From CAYUQT01 sp964596165 (GTDB taxonomy: Bacteria; Planctomycetota; Phycisphaerae; UBA1845; JAFGLZ01): 60,599 nucleotides of DNA. Every line of letters starts with the position of its first letter. The first letter of the stretch is position 1. A model generated the notes under the pieces. That model made no database searches and was not told the DNA's origin. It saw only the letters and a list, made by a program, of their open reading frames with translations. Positions 7,296 through 16,268 of this stretch are shown piece by piece. The stretch lies in the NCBI GenBank assembly GCA_964596165.1, contig CAZQTW010000039.1:1-60599 (forward strand), read 5' to 3'. Both the position numbers and the translations under genes were made by a program.

Positions 7296-8507
7296 TCAGC
7301 CGAGCTGTTTCCCCAAAAGGCGCGCGACCTCGACGCAGTCTTTGTCCCCGCGCCCTGAGAGACAGATGACGATTGTCTTGTCTTTGGGCAGTTGAGGCGC
7401 CAGACGAATCACCTCGGCGACGGCATGGGCCGATTCGAGCGCGGGGATGATTCCTTCCGTTTGGCAAAGGACCTGGAACGCCTCCAGCGCCTGATCGTCC
7501 GTGGCGACGGCGTATCGGGCGCGCCCAATGTCCTTCCAGTAGGCGTGCTCGGGCCCGACGCCCGGGTAGTCCAATCCCGCCGAGACGGAATGAACGGGAC
7601 TGGTCTGTCCGTCGTCATCCTGAAGGACGTACGTCTGCATGCCGTGAATGATGCCCGGGCGTCCCGCCGCCAGCGTGGCCGCGTGGCGATGGGGTCGCAT
7701 CTGCTCTCCCCCGGCCTCCACACCGATCATCTGTACGGAGGGATCGTCAACAAAGGGAGCGAACATGCCGGCCGCGTTGCTTCCCCCTCCAACACACGCC
7801 ACCAGGTAGTCCGGGAGTCGTCCCTCCCGTTCGAGCATCTGCTGCCGTGTTTCGCGTCCGATGACCGACTGGAAGTCTCTCACAATCATGGGAAAGGGGT
7901 GGGCTCCCATTACGCTTCCGATGATGTAGTGCGTGTGTTCGACGCTGCCCATCCAGTCTCGAAAGGCCTCATTGATGGCGTCCTTGAGCGTCTTCTGCCC
8001 GGTGTGGACGGAATGCACGTGCGTCCCGAGCAGTTCCATCCTGAAGACGTTCAGCTTCTGGCGGCGGATGTCCTCCGCGCCCATATAGACCGTACACTCC
8101 AGCCCGAAGACGGCCGCCGCGGTCGCCGTCGCCACGCCGTGCTGACCCGCACCCGTCTCCGCGATCACGCGTCGCTTGCCCATGCGAACCGTCAAAAGGG
8201 CCTGCCCCAGCGTATTGTTGATCTTGTGGGCGCCCGTGTGATTGAGGTCTTCGCGTTTCAGGAAAATCCGAGCGCCGCCCAGACGCTCGGTAAGCCGGCG
8301 GGCGAAGTACAGCGGGCTCGGCCGCCCGGCATAGTGCGTCAGGTACTCATGGAGTTCGGCCCAGAATGAGGGATCGTTGCGAGCCCTAGTGTACTCTGCC
8401 TCGAGCTGATGAAGCGCTCCCATCAGCGTCTCGGGCACATACTGACCACCGTGTTGACCGAACCGGCCGTGAGCGTCCGGCACGGACATCGTCGGGATGT
8501 TTGTCAT
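7296..8507 (-). CDS. trpB: Tryptophan synthase beta chain
   Basis: PLP enzyme joining indole and L-serine to give tryptophan. The 403-residue product has the TrpB signature HTGAHKINN with the PLP lysine, GAGQHG, the phosphate loop CVGGGSNA and the C-terminal SGRGDKD. Start chosen at 8507 (MTNIPTMSVPDAHGRFG) because family similarity begins there; an in-frame extension to 8639 is not TrpB-like. The Shine-Dalgarno is weak (GGGGTAG). No trpA follows; the next sequence downstream is a pseudogene fragment, so the gene is separated from the rest of the pathway. Confidence 0.97.
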   Translation of the reverse strand: MTNIPTMSVPDAHGRFGQHGGQYVPETLMGALHQLEAEYTRARNDPSFWAELHEYLTHYAGRPSPLYFARRLTERLGGARIFLKREDLNHTGAHKINNTLGQALLTVRMGKRRVIAETGAGQHGVATATAAAVFGLECTVYMGAEDIRRQKLNVFRMELLGTHVHSVHTGQKTLKDAINEAFRDWMGSVEHTHYIIGSVMGAHPFPMIVRDFQSVIGRETRQQMLEREGRLPDYLVACVGGGSNAAGMFAPFVDDPSVQMIGVEAGGEQMRPHRHAATLAAGRPGIIHGMQTYVLQDDDGQTSPVHSVSAGLDYPGVGPEHAYWKDIGRARYAVATDDQALEAFQVLCQTEGIIPALESAHAVAEVIRLAPQLPKDKTIVICLSGRGDKDCVEVARLLGKQLG

Positions 8508-8998
8508 AGAGACTACCCCACGTGCTAACGAAGACCAGGGAATACAGCAAACCGCCATTCTAGGCGACGGATCGTAGGGCCGCCAGGCGCGACCGGACAC
8601 CCCATCGTCCGGAAGGTCACCCAACGTGTTGAGCGACATTGCAGGCCAGCCGCAGCCCGCTACCGCAATTAATATAATCTATTCACGAGTGTGTTTGGTT
8701 GTATTTTGAGCGTGGCCATATTCTTGGACGAGGAACGACAAAAGTTTTTCGCCGTAGTCTGCCGATTATTAGCTTGCCCAATATCACAAAATTGCCTAAT
8801 TTGACACAATGCACAACAAGAATCACAGTTTAGAAAAATCACCACTGGAAATTGACCAGATTCCTATTGTCGGCCGGCGGGGATGGTCCGGCATCATCGT
8901 TGGGACTTGGCCGTCTGTTCATCGGGATTGGAAGGACTTCGATCCCGGTCAGCCCGGGCGCAAACTTGGGGCAGATCGGCCTTCTAAAGGGCCACGTG
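8508..8998. other. AT-rich divergent intergenic region
   Basis: Separates trpB (-) and the corrinoid-type regulator (+). The core 8665-8865 is clearly more AT-rich than the flanks. It contains a perfect TATAAT on the + strand (8673-8678) and a perfect TTGACA (8801-8806), but neither has a good partner element at 16-18 bp; CACAGT at 8824-8829 is the best partner of the latter. No trp leader peptide or attenuator was recognised. Confidence 0.4.
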
Positions 8999-9730
8999 AT
9001 GCGTTTGGAAAACCTGCTCGAACAGTATCTCACCCCTCTCTTGAACGGCAATCGTCAGGAATGCCGTGAAACGATCATGAAAGCGCTTCGGTTGGGCATC
9101 GACCCCAAGGCCATCTATCATGAGGTCTTGTGGCCGGCGATGGAACAGATCGACCGCATGTACCGCCAGGACCGTATCAACATGGCCGCAGAGCACATGG
9201 CCACACGGATCAACCGTGCGCTGGCTGACCAAGTGCAGAGCCGTTTGTCGCGTTTGGAGCCCAACGGCAAAAAGCTCCTGGTGCTGTGCGCGGACAACGA
9301 GCCGGAAGAGTTGGGCGCACAGATGATCTCGGATCTGTTCGAGGCCGAGGGGTGGGGGGTCTACTTCGTCGGCGGAGGCGTTCCTCACGACGAGGTCTTG
9401 GCGATGGTGGGGCAGATTCGACCCGACTTGTTGCTCATCTTTGGCACGCAGCCCAGCGGGGTCCCCGGCGTTCGCAAGATGATCGACCTGATCCGCGAGG
9501 TCGGCGTGCATCCGACCATGAACATCATGATCTCCGGAGGGGTTTTCAACCGGGCCGAAGGCCTTTGGGAGGAAATCAACGCCGACCTGTTTGCACCAAC
9601 CGCGCAAGAGGCGTTGTTGGTCGCAAGCCAAGCCCTTCCGCGCACCCCGGAGGTGCGCATCCCCGGCGCGCCCAAGAAGCGTCGTCGTCGCCGTCGTCCT
9701 CCATTGTTGGAGGCGGCCGGCATCGCGTAG
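8999..9730 (+). CDS. Cobalamin-binding-fold regulator lacking the ligand His
   Basis: 243 residues. Residues 1-90 form the helical cap typical of corrinoid-protein/MerR-type B12 regulators (helices around HEVLWPAMEQI and RINMAAEHMATRI). Residues 92-210 are a Rossmann-like B12-binding domain ending with the conserved ISGG motif (179-182). In CarH/LitR-like and MetH-like proteins the D/E-x-H-x-x-G motif supplies the lower cobalt ligand; here it reads E101-P-E103-E-L-G106, Glu in place of His. The tail is highly basic (K226-R233, KKRRRRRR). Start 8999 is preceded by AAAGG; upstream in-frame residues are not family-like. No DNA-binding HTH is present, so it may be a partner or sensor protein. Function not determined. 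Confidence 0.75.
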   Translation: MRLENLLEQYLTPLLNGNRQECRETIMKALRLGIDPKAIYHEVLWPAMEQIDRMYRQDRINMAAEHMATRINRALADQVQSRLSRLEPNGKKLLVLCADNEPEELGAQMISDLFEAEGWGVYFVGGGVPHDEVLAMVGQIRPDLLLIFGTQPSGVPGVRKMIDLIREVGVHPTMNIMISGGVFNRAEGLWEEINADLFAPTAQEALLVASQALPRTPEVRIPGAPKKRRRRRRPPLLEAAGIA

Positions 9731-10120
9731 TTCCCTCTGCACCGAACGGCGGCGGCCGGGTTTCGGACAAGGGCCTTGCGGTTTGGACATCCCCTTTCCC
9801 TCGCCCCATCAGAGCCGTGATTCGCCCGGCTCACCGAGGGGCTCTACCCGGAGTCGGTGAACCTACCGACGAGCCCCCGCCGGTCATTGTGAGGGGGTTC
9901 GCCAGTCCCACGGGGGCGGTCTGCTCTGAGTCGGGGCCGAGCTGCAAGACGCGGAAAGGCGCAAGACCGGATTCCGTCCATTCCGGGGGGACCCCTTCCG
10001 GCACCTTTCGTGGCGGCTTGTCCGACGCGGTGGCTGCCATTGAATTCTTGCCCCATGGCCGTCATACTCATCCGAAAGGAAAGGGGGTTCAACGAGTAGC
10101 CCTCAGGGGAGGAATTGCGG
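9731..10120. other. Intergenic stretch, no gene seen
   Basis: 390 bp of GC-rich sequence with no frame resembling a protein and no convincing hairpin. A strong ribosome site (AGGGGAGG, 10104-10111) at its end serves the next gene. Confidence 0.5.
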
Positions 10121-11422
10121 TTGTCTGCAGCCCTGTTTGTGGCATGCCTCTGTGCCGATGTCACACCGCCTATCGGTCATCCGCTTTGCGGCGGCCTGGT
10201 GAAGGCCGTCGAACGAGTCGAGGACCCCTTGCAGGCACGCGGCTTAGTCCTGTGGGGTCTGGGCAAGCCCGTGGTCTTCTGCGCGGTCGACTGGTGCGAG
10301 ATTCATAACGATGCCTATGACCGCTGGCGAGCCGTCTTGGCTGAGGCGGCCGGTACGGAGATGCAGCGGGTCCTCGTGGCGTCGTTGCATCAGCATGACG
10401 CCCCGATGGCGGACCTTGCGGCTCGGACGCTTCTCGACGAGCGGAAGGTGCCCCGCTCGATGTGCGATCCCGAGTTCCACGAACAGGCCGTCCAGGCTGT
10501 GGCGGCCGCCATCCGCGAAGCGATCAAGTCGCCTCGGCGCATCACTCACGTGGGTCTGGGGCAGGCCAAGGTGGACAAGATGGCCTCGAACCGGCGAGTC
10601 GTGGGCCCCGACGGCAAGGTTCACGAGATGCGCCACAGCGCGTGCACGAACCCGGCGTTGCGGGCGGCGCCGGAGGGGACGATCGATCCTTGGCTCAAGA
10701 CCGTCAGCTTTTGGGACGGTGACCAGCCTGTCGTCGCGATGAGCTGCTACGCGACGCATCCGATGAGCTATTATCGCACCGGCGCGGTATCGAGTGACGT
10801 TTTCGGGTTGGCGCGCACTCGCAGACAGGCGGACGATCCGTCGGTCTTCCAAATCATGTTCAATGGTTGCGGCGGCAATATCGCCGCCGGCAAGTACAAC
10901 GACGGATCGCCCGCGATGCGGCCGATCTTGACCGAACGCGTCTATCAGGCGATGGCGGCGGCGTGGAAGGCCACGCGACGGCGGCCGTTCGAGCGGATCG
11001 CGTGGCGCGTCGAGCCACTGATCCTGCCGGCCAGGACCGGGTCCGGGTGGAAGGTGGAGGAGCTGACCCGGAGGCTCGATCGCGAGAAGTCGATCGTGGA
11101 ACAGGTCCGGCTTGCCACGGCCATCAGTTGGATGAACCGGGCACAGGCCGGCCGGCGGATCGATGTCCCGCTCCTGGATCTGGGATTCGCACAGATCCTC
11201 CTCCTGCCGGGTGAGCCGTTCGTCGAGTATCAACTGGCCGCACAGAAGATGAGACCGGACTCCTTTGTCATGGTCATCGGCTACGGTGATCTCGGTCCCG
11301 GCTATATCCCGACCGATGCGGCCTTCGCCGAGGGCGGCTATGAGTCGGGCGACTGGTCGTTCGTGCGACCGGGCGTCGAGCGGGCTGTCATGGAGGTGCT
11401 TCGGAAGGCTTTGGGAAGTTAA
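10121..11422 (+). CDS. Neutral/alkaline ceramidase-like hydrolase
   Basis: About 433 residues. The N-terminal CADVTPPIGHPLCGGL is the hallmark of the planctomycete branch of the non-lysosomal ceramidase-like family; metal-binding candidates follow in ASLHQHDAPM, CYATHPMSYY and FNGCGGNIAAG, and the C-terminal LLPGEPFVEYQ and GYGDLGPGYIPT are also family segments. The start is taken as the TTG at 10121, 9 nt after AGGGGAGG; the TTG at 10115 is too close to that site. No signal peptide is evident, so it is probably cytoplasmic. The true substrate of these short bacterial members is unknown; ceramidase activity is only a family label. Confidence 0.8.
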   Translation: MSAALFVACLCADVTPPIGHPLCGGLVKAVERVEDPLQARGLVLWGLGKPVVFCAVDWCEIHNDAYDRWRAVLAEAAGTEMQRVLVASLHQHDAPMADLAARTLLDERKVPRSMCDPEFHEQAVQAVAAAIREAIKSPRRITHVGLGQAKVDKMASNRRVVGPDGKVHEMRHSACTNPALRAAPEGTIDPWLKTVSFWDGDQPVVAMSCYATHPMSYYRTGAVSSDVFGLARTRRQADDPSVFQIMFNGCGGNIAAGKYNDGSPAMRPILTERVYQAMAAAWKATRRRPFERIAWRVEPLILPARTGSGWKVEELTRRLDREKSIVEQVRLATAISWMNRAQAGRRIDVPLLDLGFAQILLLPGEPFVEYQLAAQKMRPDSFVMVIGYGDLGPGYIPTDAAFAEGGYESGDWSFVRPGVERAVMEVLRKALGS

Positions 11423-11543
11423 GGATTGCCGCGTTTTGCGCGCGAGAGCAGCGGCCGGCACCCCGCCGGGCGTCGGCTTGAGGGACTTCGGCGTTCGGGT
11501 CGCAAGATCCGGAGTGGTCTGCCAATTACTCAGGAGTGATCAC

Positions 11544-12614
11544 ATGCCAAGAGGGTGGCGCCTGTGCCTTGGATCGAGCCTGTTGTTCGCCGTGGGACTG
11601 CCCTCGCCGGCCCAGGAGACTCGGCCGAAGTCCGAGACCCTGCTCAAAGAACTGAAGGCCTATCCTCACCGAATCCTCTTTGAGACCTACCGCGAAAACA
11701 ACCATGAGATCTTCATCATGAATGCGGACGGGTCGAATCCGGTGAATCTGACGAATACGCCGGAGGTCAACGAACTCTACCCCAAGGCTTCGCCCGACGG
11801 GACGAAGATCGCCTTTGTGGCCGATGAGGGCACGGGCCAGGCCCGATCCCGGAACATCTACCTCATGAACATCGACGGCAGCGGACGCAAGAAGATCGCC
11901 GACAACGCCAACCAGCCCTGCTGGAATGCCGACGGTACGGTCCTTGCCTATATCCCAAACCGCCCCGGACCGTACACGATCGACCAGGGCGCCAACAAGG
12001 GTTTGTGGTTCTATGAGGTTGCTACCGGCAAGCGGTGGGAACACGTGAACAAAAACATCGAGCGGATACTGTGCATCTCGTGGTCGCCCGACGGCAAATG
12101 GTTCGCCTGCAGTGCCATCGGCGGGCTGGGATATGCCCACTCGATCATCGCGTTTGAGGCGAACGGCATGGGGCATCGATCGCTGGTCGACGCGGCCGAC
12201 AAATTGTGGCAGTGCCGGCCGGACATCAGTCCCGACGGCAGGCAAATAGCCTTCGCCAACGCCGTCGGCGAAGGTCCGGGCGACGGGCCGGATAAAGTCC
12301 TCGGCATCACGGTCGGCGATCTCGATCTGAGCGACCCGTTGCCGAAGCTGAAGAATCCCCATTGGGTCGCCGCAGCACTCGATCCGATCGAGGTATACCA
12401 CGCCGACTGGTCGCCCGACGGCCGCTACATCGCGTGTAGTTGGGGTCCCAAGGAAAAAAATAAGATGAAGCTTGCGCGGTACGTGGTTGGCGTGAAGGCC
12501 GAGGGCTGGGACCTCTGCGTCATCGACGTGACGGGCATGAACAAGTGGACGGCCGTTACGCAAGATGGGTTGAGCAATAAGGAGCCGGATTGGGTGAGGA
12601 CCCCCGGGAAATGA
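11544..12614 (+). CDS. Secreted TolB-type beta-propeller protein, copy 1
   Basis: 356 residues with a signal peptide (MPRGWRLCLGSSLLFAVGLP, then SPAQE) and WD40-like PD40 repeats: IFIMNADGSNPVNLTNTP, ASPDGTKIAFVAD, NIYLMNIDGSG, WNADGTVLAYIP, WSPDGKWFA, ISPDGRQIAFA, WSPDGRYIAC. AGGAG lies 7 nt before the start. Such propellers bind proteins or glycans in the periplasm; no catalytic residues are visible. It is followed by a close paralogue on the same strand. Confidence 0.85.
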   Translation: MPRGWRLCLGSSLLFAVGLPSPAQETRPKSETLLKELKAYPHRILFETYRENNHEIFIMNADGSNPVNLTNTPEVNELYPKASPDGTKIAFVADEGTGQARSRNIYLMNIDGSGRKKIADNANQPCWNADGTVLAYIPNRPGPYTIDQGANKGLWFYEVATGKRWEHVNKNIERILCISWSPDGKWFACSAIGGLGYAHSIIAFEANGMGHRSLVDAADKLWQCRPDISPDGRQIAFANAVGEGPGDGPDKVLGITVGDLDLSDPLPKLKNPHWVAAALDPIEVYHADWSPDGRYIACSWGPKEKNKMKLARYVVGVKAEGWDLCVIDVTGMNKWTAVTQDGLSNKEPDWVRTPGK

Positions 12615-12737
12615 AGCGGACTTTCCGGGAGTGGAGCCCGTCGGGGCTCGGTTCTGCGGACGGAGCTCGGCGGTGTCCGTCTTATGCGTGGGTTACGTGA
12701 CCGTGCATCCTCGGTGTTCCCATTAGGGTGAAGGCAA

Positions 12738-13775
12738 ATGTTGACTTACCCAATTGGTCTCCTCTGTACGGCCGCGATGGGGGCTGCCGAACCTCCGCCC
12801 AGGTCCGATGCGCTCTTGGCGGCGATGAAAGCCTATAAGCACCGCGTCATCTTCGAGACCTACCGCGACGGCAACTGGGAGTTGTTCGTCATGAACGCGG
12901 ACGGGTCGAATCCGAAGAACCTGACGCGGACCCCGGACATCGACGAGTTGTATCCCAAGGCCTCGCCCGACGGGACAAAGGTCTGCTTTGAGGCCGACGA
13001 GGGCAAGGGGCCCGCCAAGGTGCGGAACCTCTATGTGATGAACATCGACGGCACGGATCGAATTAAGTTCGTTGACAACGGGCGCGACCCGTGCTGGACA
13101 CCCGACGGCAAGGCAATCGCATACATGAAGGGGCTGCCCGGCCCTTACACGACCGATCACTCGGCGAACAAGGGGCTCTTCTTCTACGACCTCGCCGGCG
13201 GAAAGCACACGCCCCATGTGAATCCGGACATCATGAAGGTGTTGTGCATCGGCATGTCGCCCGACGGCACGTGGTTCACGGCCACCGCGGCCGGGGGGCT
13301 CGGCTACGACTTCGCCATCATCGCATTCGAGGCACGGGGGACGAGGCACTGCGAGTTGCTGGCCTCCGATTCGGCAACGCATCGCTGGCAATGCCGGCCG
13401 GATCTGAGCCCCGACGGCAGGAAGATCGCTTACGCCAAGGCGCGTGGCCGGCCGCCGGAAAAGATTTTCGCGATCGAACAAGCGAACGTCGACCTCACCG
13501 CGCCGGAACCCAAACTGAGTAATCTCCGGCATGTTGTGACCGTTCCTGATCCCCTGGAGGTATACCACGCCGACTGGTCGCCCGACGGACGGTACATCCT
13601 CTTCAGTCGCGGTCCGAAGGAACCCAGCAAGATGAAGCCTCAGCGGGCGATCGTGGGCGTCAAGGCCCCCGGTTGGGACATCTGCGTGGCCGACGCGAAT
13701 GCAACCGACGTCTGGATGCCGCTGACCAACGACGGGCTCAGCAACAAGGAACCCGATTGGGTATTTGTCAAATGA
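12738..13775 (+). CDS. TolB-type beta-propeller protein, copy 2
   Basis: 345 residues, collinear with the preceding gene over nearly the whole length (shared blocks include IFETYR, NADGSNP, LYPKASPDGTK, YHADWSPDGRYI and the terminal DGLSNKEPDWV). A tandem duplication with clear divergence, so not recent. The signal peptide is short (MLTYPIGLLCTAAMGAAEPP). Its stop overlaps the start of the next gene (ATGA), implying coupled translation with the sulfatase-modifying-factor-like lipoprotein. Confidence 0.85.
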   Translation: MLTYPIGLLCTAAMGAAEPPPRSDALLAAMKAYKHRVIFETYRDGNWELFVMNADGSNPKNLTRTPDIDELYPKASPDGTKVCFEADEGKGPAKVRNLYVMNIDGTDRIKFVDNGRDPCWTPDGKAIAYMKGLPGPYTTDHSANKGLFFYDLAGGKHTPHVNPDIMKVLCIGMSPDGTWFTATAAGGLGYDFAIIAFEARGTRHCELLASDSATHRWQCRPDLSPDGRKIAYAKARGRPPEKIFAIEQANVDLTAPEPKLSNLRHVVTVPDPLEVYHADWSPDGRYILFSRGPKEPSKMKPQRAIVGVKAPGWDICVADANATDVWMPLTNDGLSNKEPDWVFVK

Positions 13776-14803
13776 AGAGGTGCATGGAGATGACGGGATC
13801 TCGTAAAGGGCGGGGCGTTCAGGGGTCGCCTCGTGGTTTCTTGGCGAGTGAGAAGAGAGGCACGAGGAGGCCCAGCAAGGGCTTCGTCGGCGAACAGGCC
13901 CCCGCCGGCCCAGCCTTGTGGGGGGGGGGAAGCGTGGCCGTCTTGGTCGTTTCATTATCCCTCGGCGGTTGTCAGAAGACCTCGCCGACGGCAACTCAGG
14001 ATGTGTCAAAGGCTCCCCCGGTCATCCGGACAAAGACCGGCGTGGAGATGGTCCGGGTGCCGGCCGGCTCGTTCATGATGGGCAGCACGAAGGGCGGTCC
14101 GGATGAGCAGCCGCCGCACAAGGTCTGGGTCGACTCCTTTCTGATCGACAAATATGAGATCACACAAGCGGAGTATGACAGACTGGTCCCTGCCGGCAGC
14201 ATGTCTCACTTCAAAGGGCCCAACTTGCCGGTTGAACAGATGAGTTGGGTGCGGGCGGTCTTCTTCTGCAACGCCCGCTCGAAGGCCGAGGGCCTCGAGC
14301 CGTGCTATGACGAGGAAACGGGCGAGTGCAACTTCAACGCCAACGGTTATCGCCTGCCGACCGAGGCCGAGTGGGAATATGCCTGCCGGGCGGGATCCGA
14401 TGCGGATTACTTCTTCGGCGGTGACCTTCGCAGACTCGATGAGCATGCGTGGCACGCGGGCAATTCGGACAAGAAGACGCATCCCGTCGGCACCAAGAAG
14501 CCGAACGCATGGGGCATTCACGATATGCTCGGCAACGTGGCCGAATGGTGCAACGACGTATATGACGCCGGGTACTACAAGGGCAGTCCGGAGAAGAATC
14601 CGACCGGTCCGGCCAAAGGCGAGAAATACGTCCTTCGAGGGGGAGCTTACAACTCGACGGCAAAGGCATGTCGATCGTCATATCGAGTGGGCGAGGCGCC
14701 CGGGACGTACGACGGCTGCTTCGGAGGCGACCACCTGGGCGCTCGCTGCGTGAGAAGGGTGACGGCGGCGGCGTCATCCGAGCCCACCGCGACGAGGCCG
14801 TGA
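13772..14803 (+). CDS. Lipoprotein with a sulfatase-modifying-factor/FGE-like domain
   Basis: 343 residues. A hydrophobic stretch ends in the lipobox LGGC (C67), so the mature protein is probably membrane-anchored; the 50 residues before it are unusual, and translation may instead start at the GTG at 13934. Residues 90-330 are the FGE fold: MVRVPAGSFMMGS, DKYEITQAEYD, YRLPTEAEWEYACR, WGIHDMLGNVAEWC, YVLRGGAYN. The first active-site Cys of aerobic FGE is matched by C300, but the second is Arg305, so formylglycine formation is doubtful. A run of ten G (13920-13929) sits in the region before the lipobox. Overlaps the propeller gene by 4 bp; no sulfatase gene is in the window. Confidence 0.8.
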   Translation: MKRCMEMTGSRKGRGVQGSPRGFLASEKRGTRRPSKGFVGEQAPAGPALWGGGSVAVLVVSLSLGGCQKTSPTATQDVSKAPPVIRTKTGVEMVRVPAGSFMMGSTKGGPDEQPPHKVWVDSFLIDKYEITQAEYDRLVPAGSMSHFKGPNLPVEQMSWVRAVFFCNARSKAEGLEPCYDEETGECNFNANGYRLPTEAEWEYACRAGSDADYFFGGDLRRLDEHAWHAGNSDKKTHPVGTKKPNAWGIHDMLGNVAEWCNDVYDAGYYKGSPEKNPTGPAKGEKYVLRGGAYNSTAKACRSSYRVGEAPGTYDGCFGGDHLGARCVRRVTAAASSEPTATRP

Positions 14804-14876
14804 TGCAAGACGACCTTCCGTATGGGTGCCCGTGCGAGAATCAGCGGATCAAAGGCACTAAGGGGCAAGCGATCGC

Positions 14877-16253
14877 GTGAACTTCCAAAGCTGGACGTTT
14901 CTGGGCTTCTTCGCCGTTGTCTATGGGGTCTGGCTCCTTGTGAAAAGGACCCGAGCCGCAACGCCCTGGCTGCTGATCAGCTCATATGCATTCTACGCGT
15001 TTCTCAGCCCCTTCTACCTCATCCTGATCGCGTGGTCGACGACGGTGGACTGGCTCGTCGCCCTGGCGATGAACCGATACGGTCGCAGGAAACTGTGGTT
15101 GTGCATCAGCATCGTCAACAATCTCGGGCTGCTCGGGTTCTTCAAGTACGGGGCGTTTGTGGCCGAAAACGTGAACGCGTTGCTGGGCTCTCTGGGCCTG
15201 GGCCATACCCTCGCCACACCGAGCTGGTTATTGCCTATTGGCATCTCCTTCTACATCTTCCAATCACTGGGCTACGTAATCGACTGCTATCGGGGAACGA
15301 TCCGGCCGGAACGGTGTCTGGTGTGCTACGCCGCGTTCGTCAGCTTCTTCCCGCGCCTGATGATGGGGCCGATCGAAAGGGCAAGCAACCTGCTGCCGCA
15401 GGTTGCCAAGCCGCCACGAATCTCACGCGAAGACCTGGCCGATGGCCTATCGCTCTTCATCGTGGGTCTATTCAAAAAAGTTGCACTGGCCGACTACCTG
15501 GCGATGTACGTGAACAAGGTGTACGGTTCTCCGGGCGAATACCAGTCCGCCGCGCTGATCCTGGCCACACTCGCCTACACGTGGCAGATCTACTTCGACT
15601 TCAGCGGCTATACCGACATGGCTCGCGGCCTTGCTCGGATGATGGGCATCCGGCTGATGTTGAACTTCAATAACCCCTACCTCGCGACCGGGTTCGGCGA
15701 GTTCTGGTCGCGGTGGCACATCAGCCTGTCGAACTGGTTCAAGGACTACGTCTACATCCCGCTCGGGGGCAATCGGAAGGGCACGATCCGAACCTACGTC
15801 AACATGACGGCCACGATGGTGATCTCCGGTCTGTGGCACGGAGCGGCATGGACCTTCGTGATTTGGGGCGCGCTGCATGCGATCGGCCGGATCGTTACTC
15901 GTGAGTTCGAGCGGTCGGCGTTCTACCGCGACCGCGTGCCCCGGATCGCCAAGCAGCTCTTCGTCTTCGCCTTTGTGGCGTTCGCCTGGATCTTCTTCCG
16001 TGCGCCGACGTTTGCCGATGCCTGCACCGTCGTCACACGCATCTTCACGAGCGGTTGGGCCGATCCGCGTTGCCCCCTCTTCGCACTGGTGTTGATCTTC
16101 GGCGCGTGGATGTATCAGTTCGTGTTTGAATCAAGACTCAGGTGGCTGACGGAGTTGGCGCCCGTACGGATCGGCATGGTCGTCCTGATGCTGTTCTACC
16201 TGTCGGTCTTCGCGGGATCGGATTCTCAGGGGTTCATCTACCAGCAGTTTTGA
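14877..16253 (+). CDS. MBOAT O-acyltransferase, AlgI-like
   Basis: Polytopic membrane acyltransferase that passes acyl groups across the membrane to extracytoplasmic polysaccharide. 458 residues, many membrane segments. Family motifs: LPIGISFYIFQSLGYVID, FFPRLMMGPIERA, YFDFSGYTDMARG, FWSRWHISLSNWFKDYVYIP, and SGLWHGAAWTF with the catalytic His at residue 321, essentially the AlgI position. Start is GTG at 14877 (AAGGGG upstream). Followed 15 bp later by an SGNH partner, the normal alginate/peptidoglycan O-acetylation pairing. The acceptor polymer is unknown; the adjacent polysaccharide locus is the natural candidate (inference). Confidence 0.93.
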   Translation: MNFQSWTFLGFFAVVYGVWLLVKRTRAATPWLLISSYAFYAFLSPFYLILIAWSTTVDWLVALAMNRYGRRKLWLCISIVNNLGLLGFFKYGAFVAENVNALLGSLGLGHTLATPSWLLPIGISFYIFQSLGYVIDCYRGTIRPERCLVCYAAFVSFFPRLMMGPIERASNLLPQVAKPPRISREDLADGLSLFIVGLFKKVALADYLAMYVNKVYGSPGEYQSAALILATLAYTWQIYFDFSGYTDMARGLARMMGIRLMLNFNNPYLATGFGEFWSRWHISLSNWFKDYVYIPLGGNRKGTIRTYVNMTATMVISGLWHGAAWTFVIWGALHAIGRIVTREFERSAFYRDRVPRIAKQLFVFAFVAFAWIFFRAPTFADACTVVTRIFTSGWADPRCPLFALVLIFGAWMYQFVFESRLRWLTELAPVRIGMVVLMLFYLSVFAGSDSQGFIYQQF

Positions 16254-16268
16254 CGGGCGGGCCGTGCT

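Noticed and set aside
8668..8865. trp-type attenuator or riboswitch upstream of trpB
   Set aside because: No Trp-codon leader, no competing hairpins, and the AT-rich core has only isolated promoter-like hexamers.
9731..10120. Extra small gene in the gap before the ceramidase-like gene
   Set aside because: Open frames are G/P/R-rich, lack ribosome sites and show no motif.
13920..13929. Phase-variable switch as a firm claim
   Set aside because: Homopolymers of eight or nine occur in rpsG and in the membrane enzyme too, so the tract may be composition; kept only as a low-interest finding.
13772..14803. Formylglycine-generating enzyme as the functional name
   Set aside because: The second active-site Cys is Arg305 and no sulfatase gene is present nearby.
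14822..15673. A 283-codon frame overlapping the MBOAT gene
   Set aside because: Shadow in another frame of the MBOAT coding sequence; Arg/Gly/Pro-rich without motifs.
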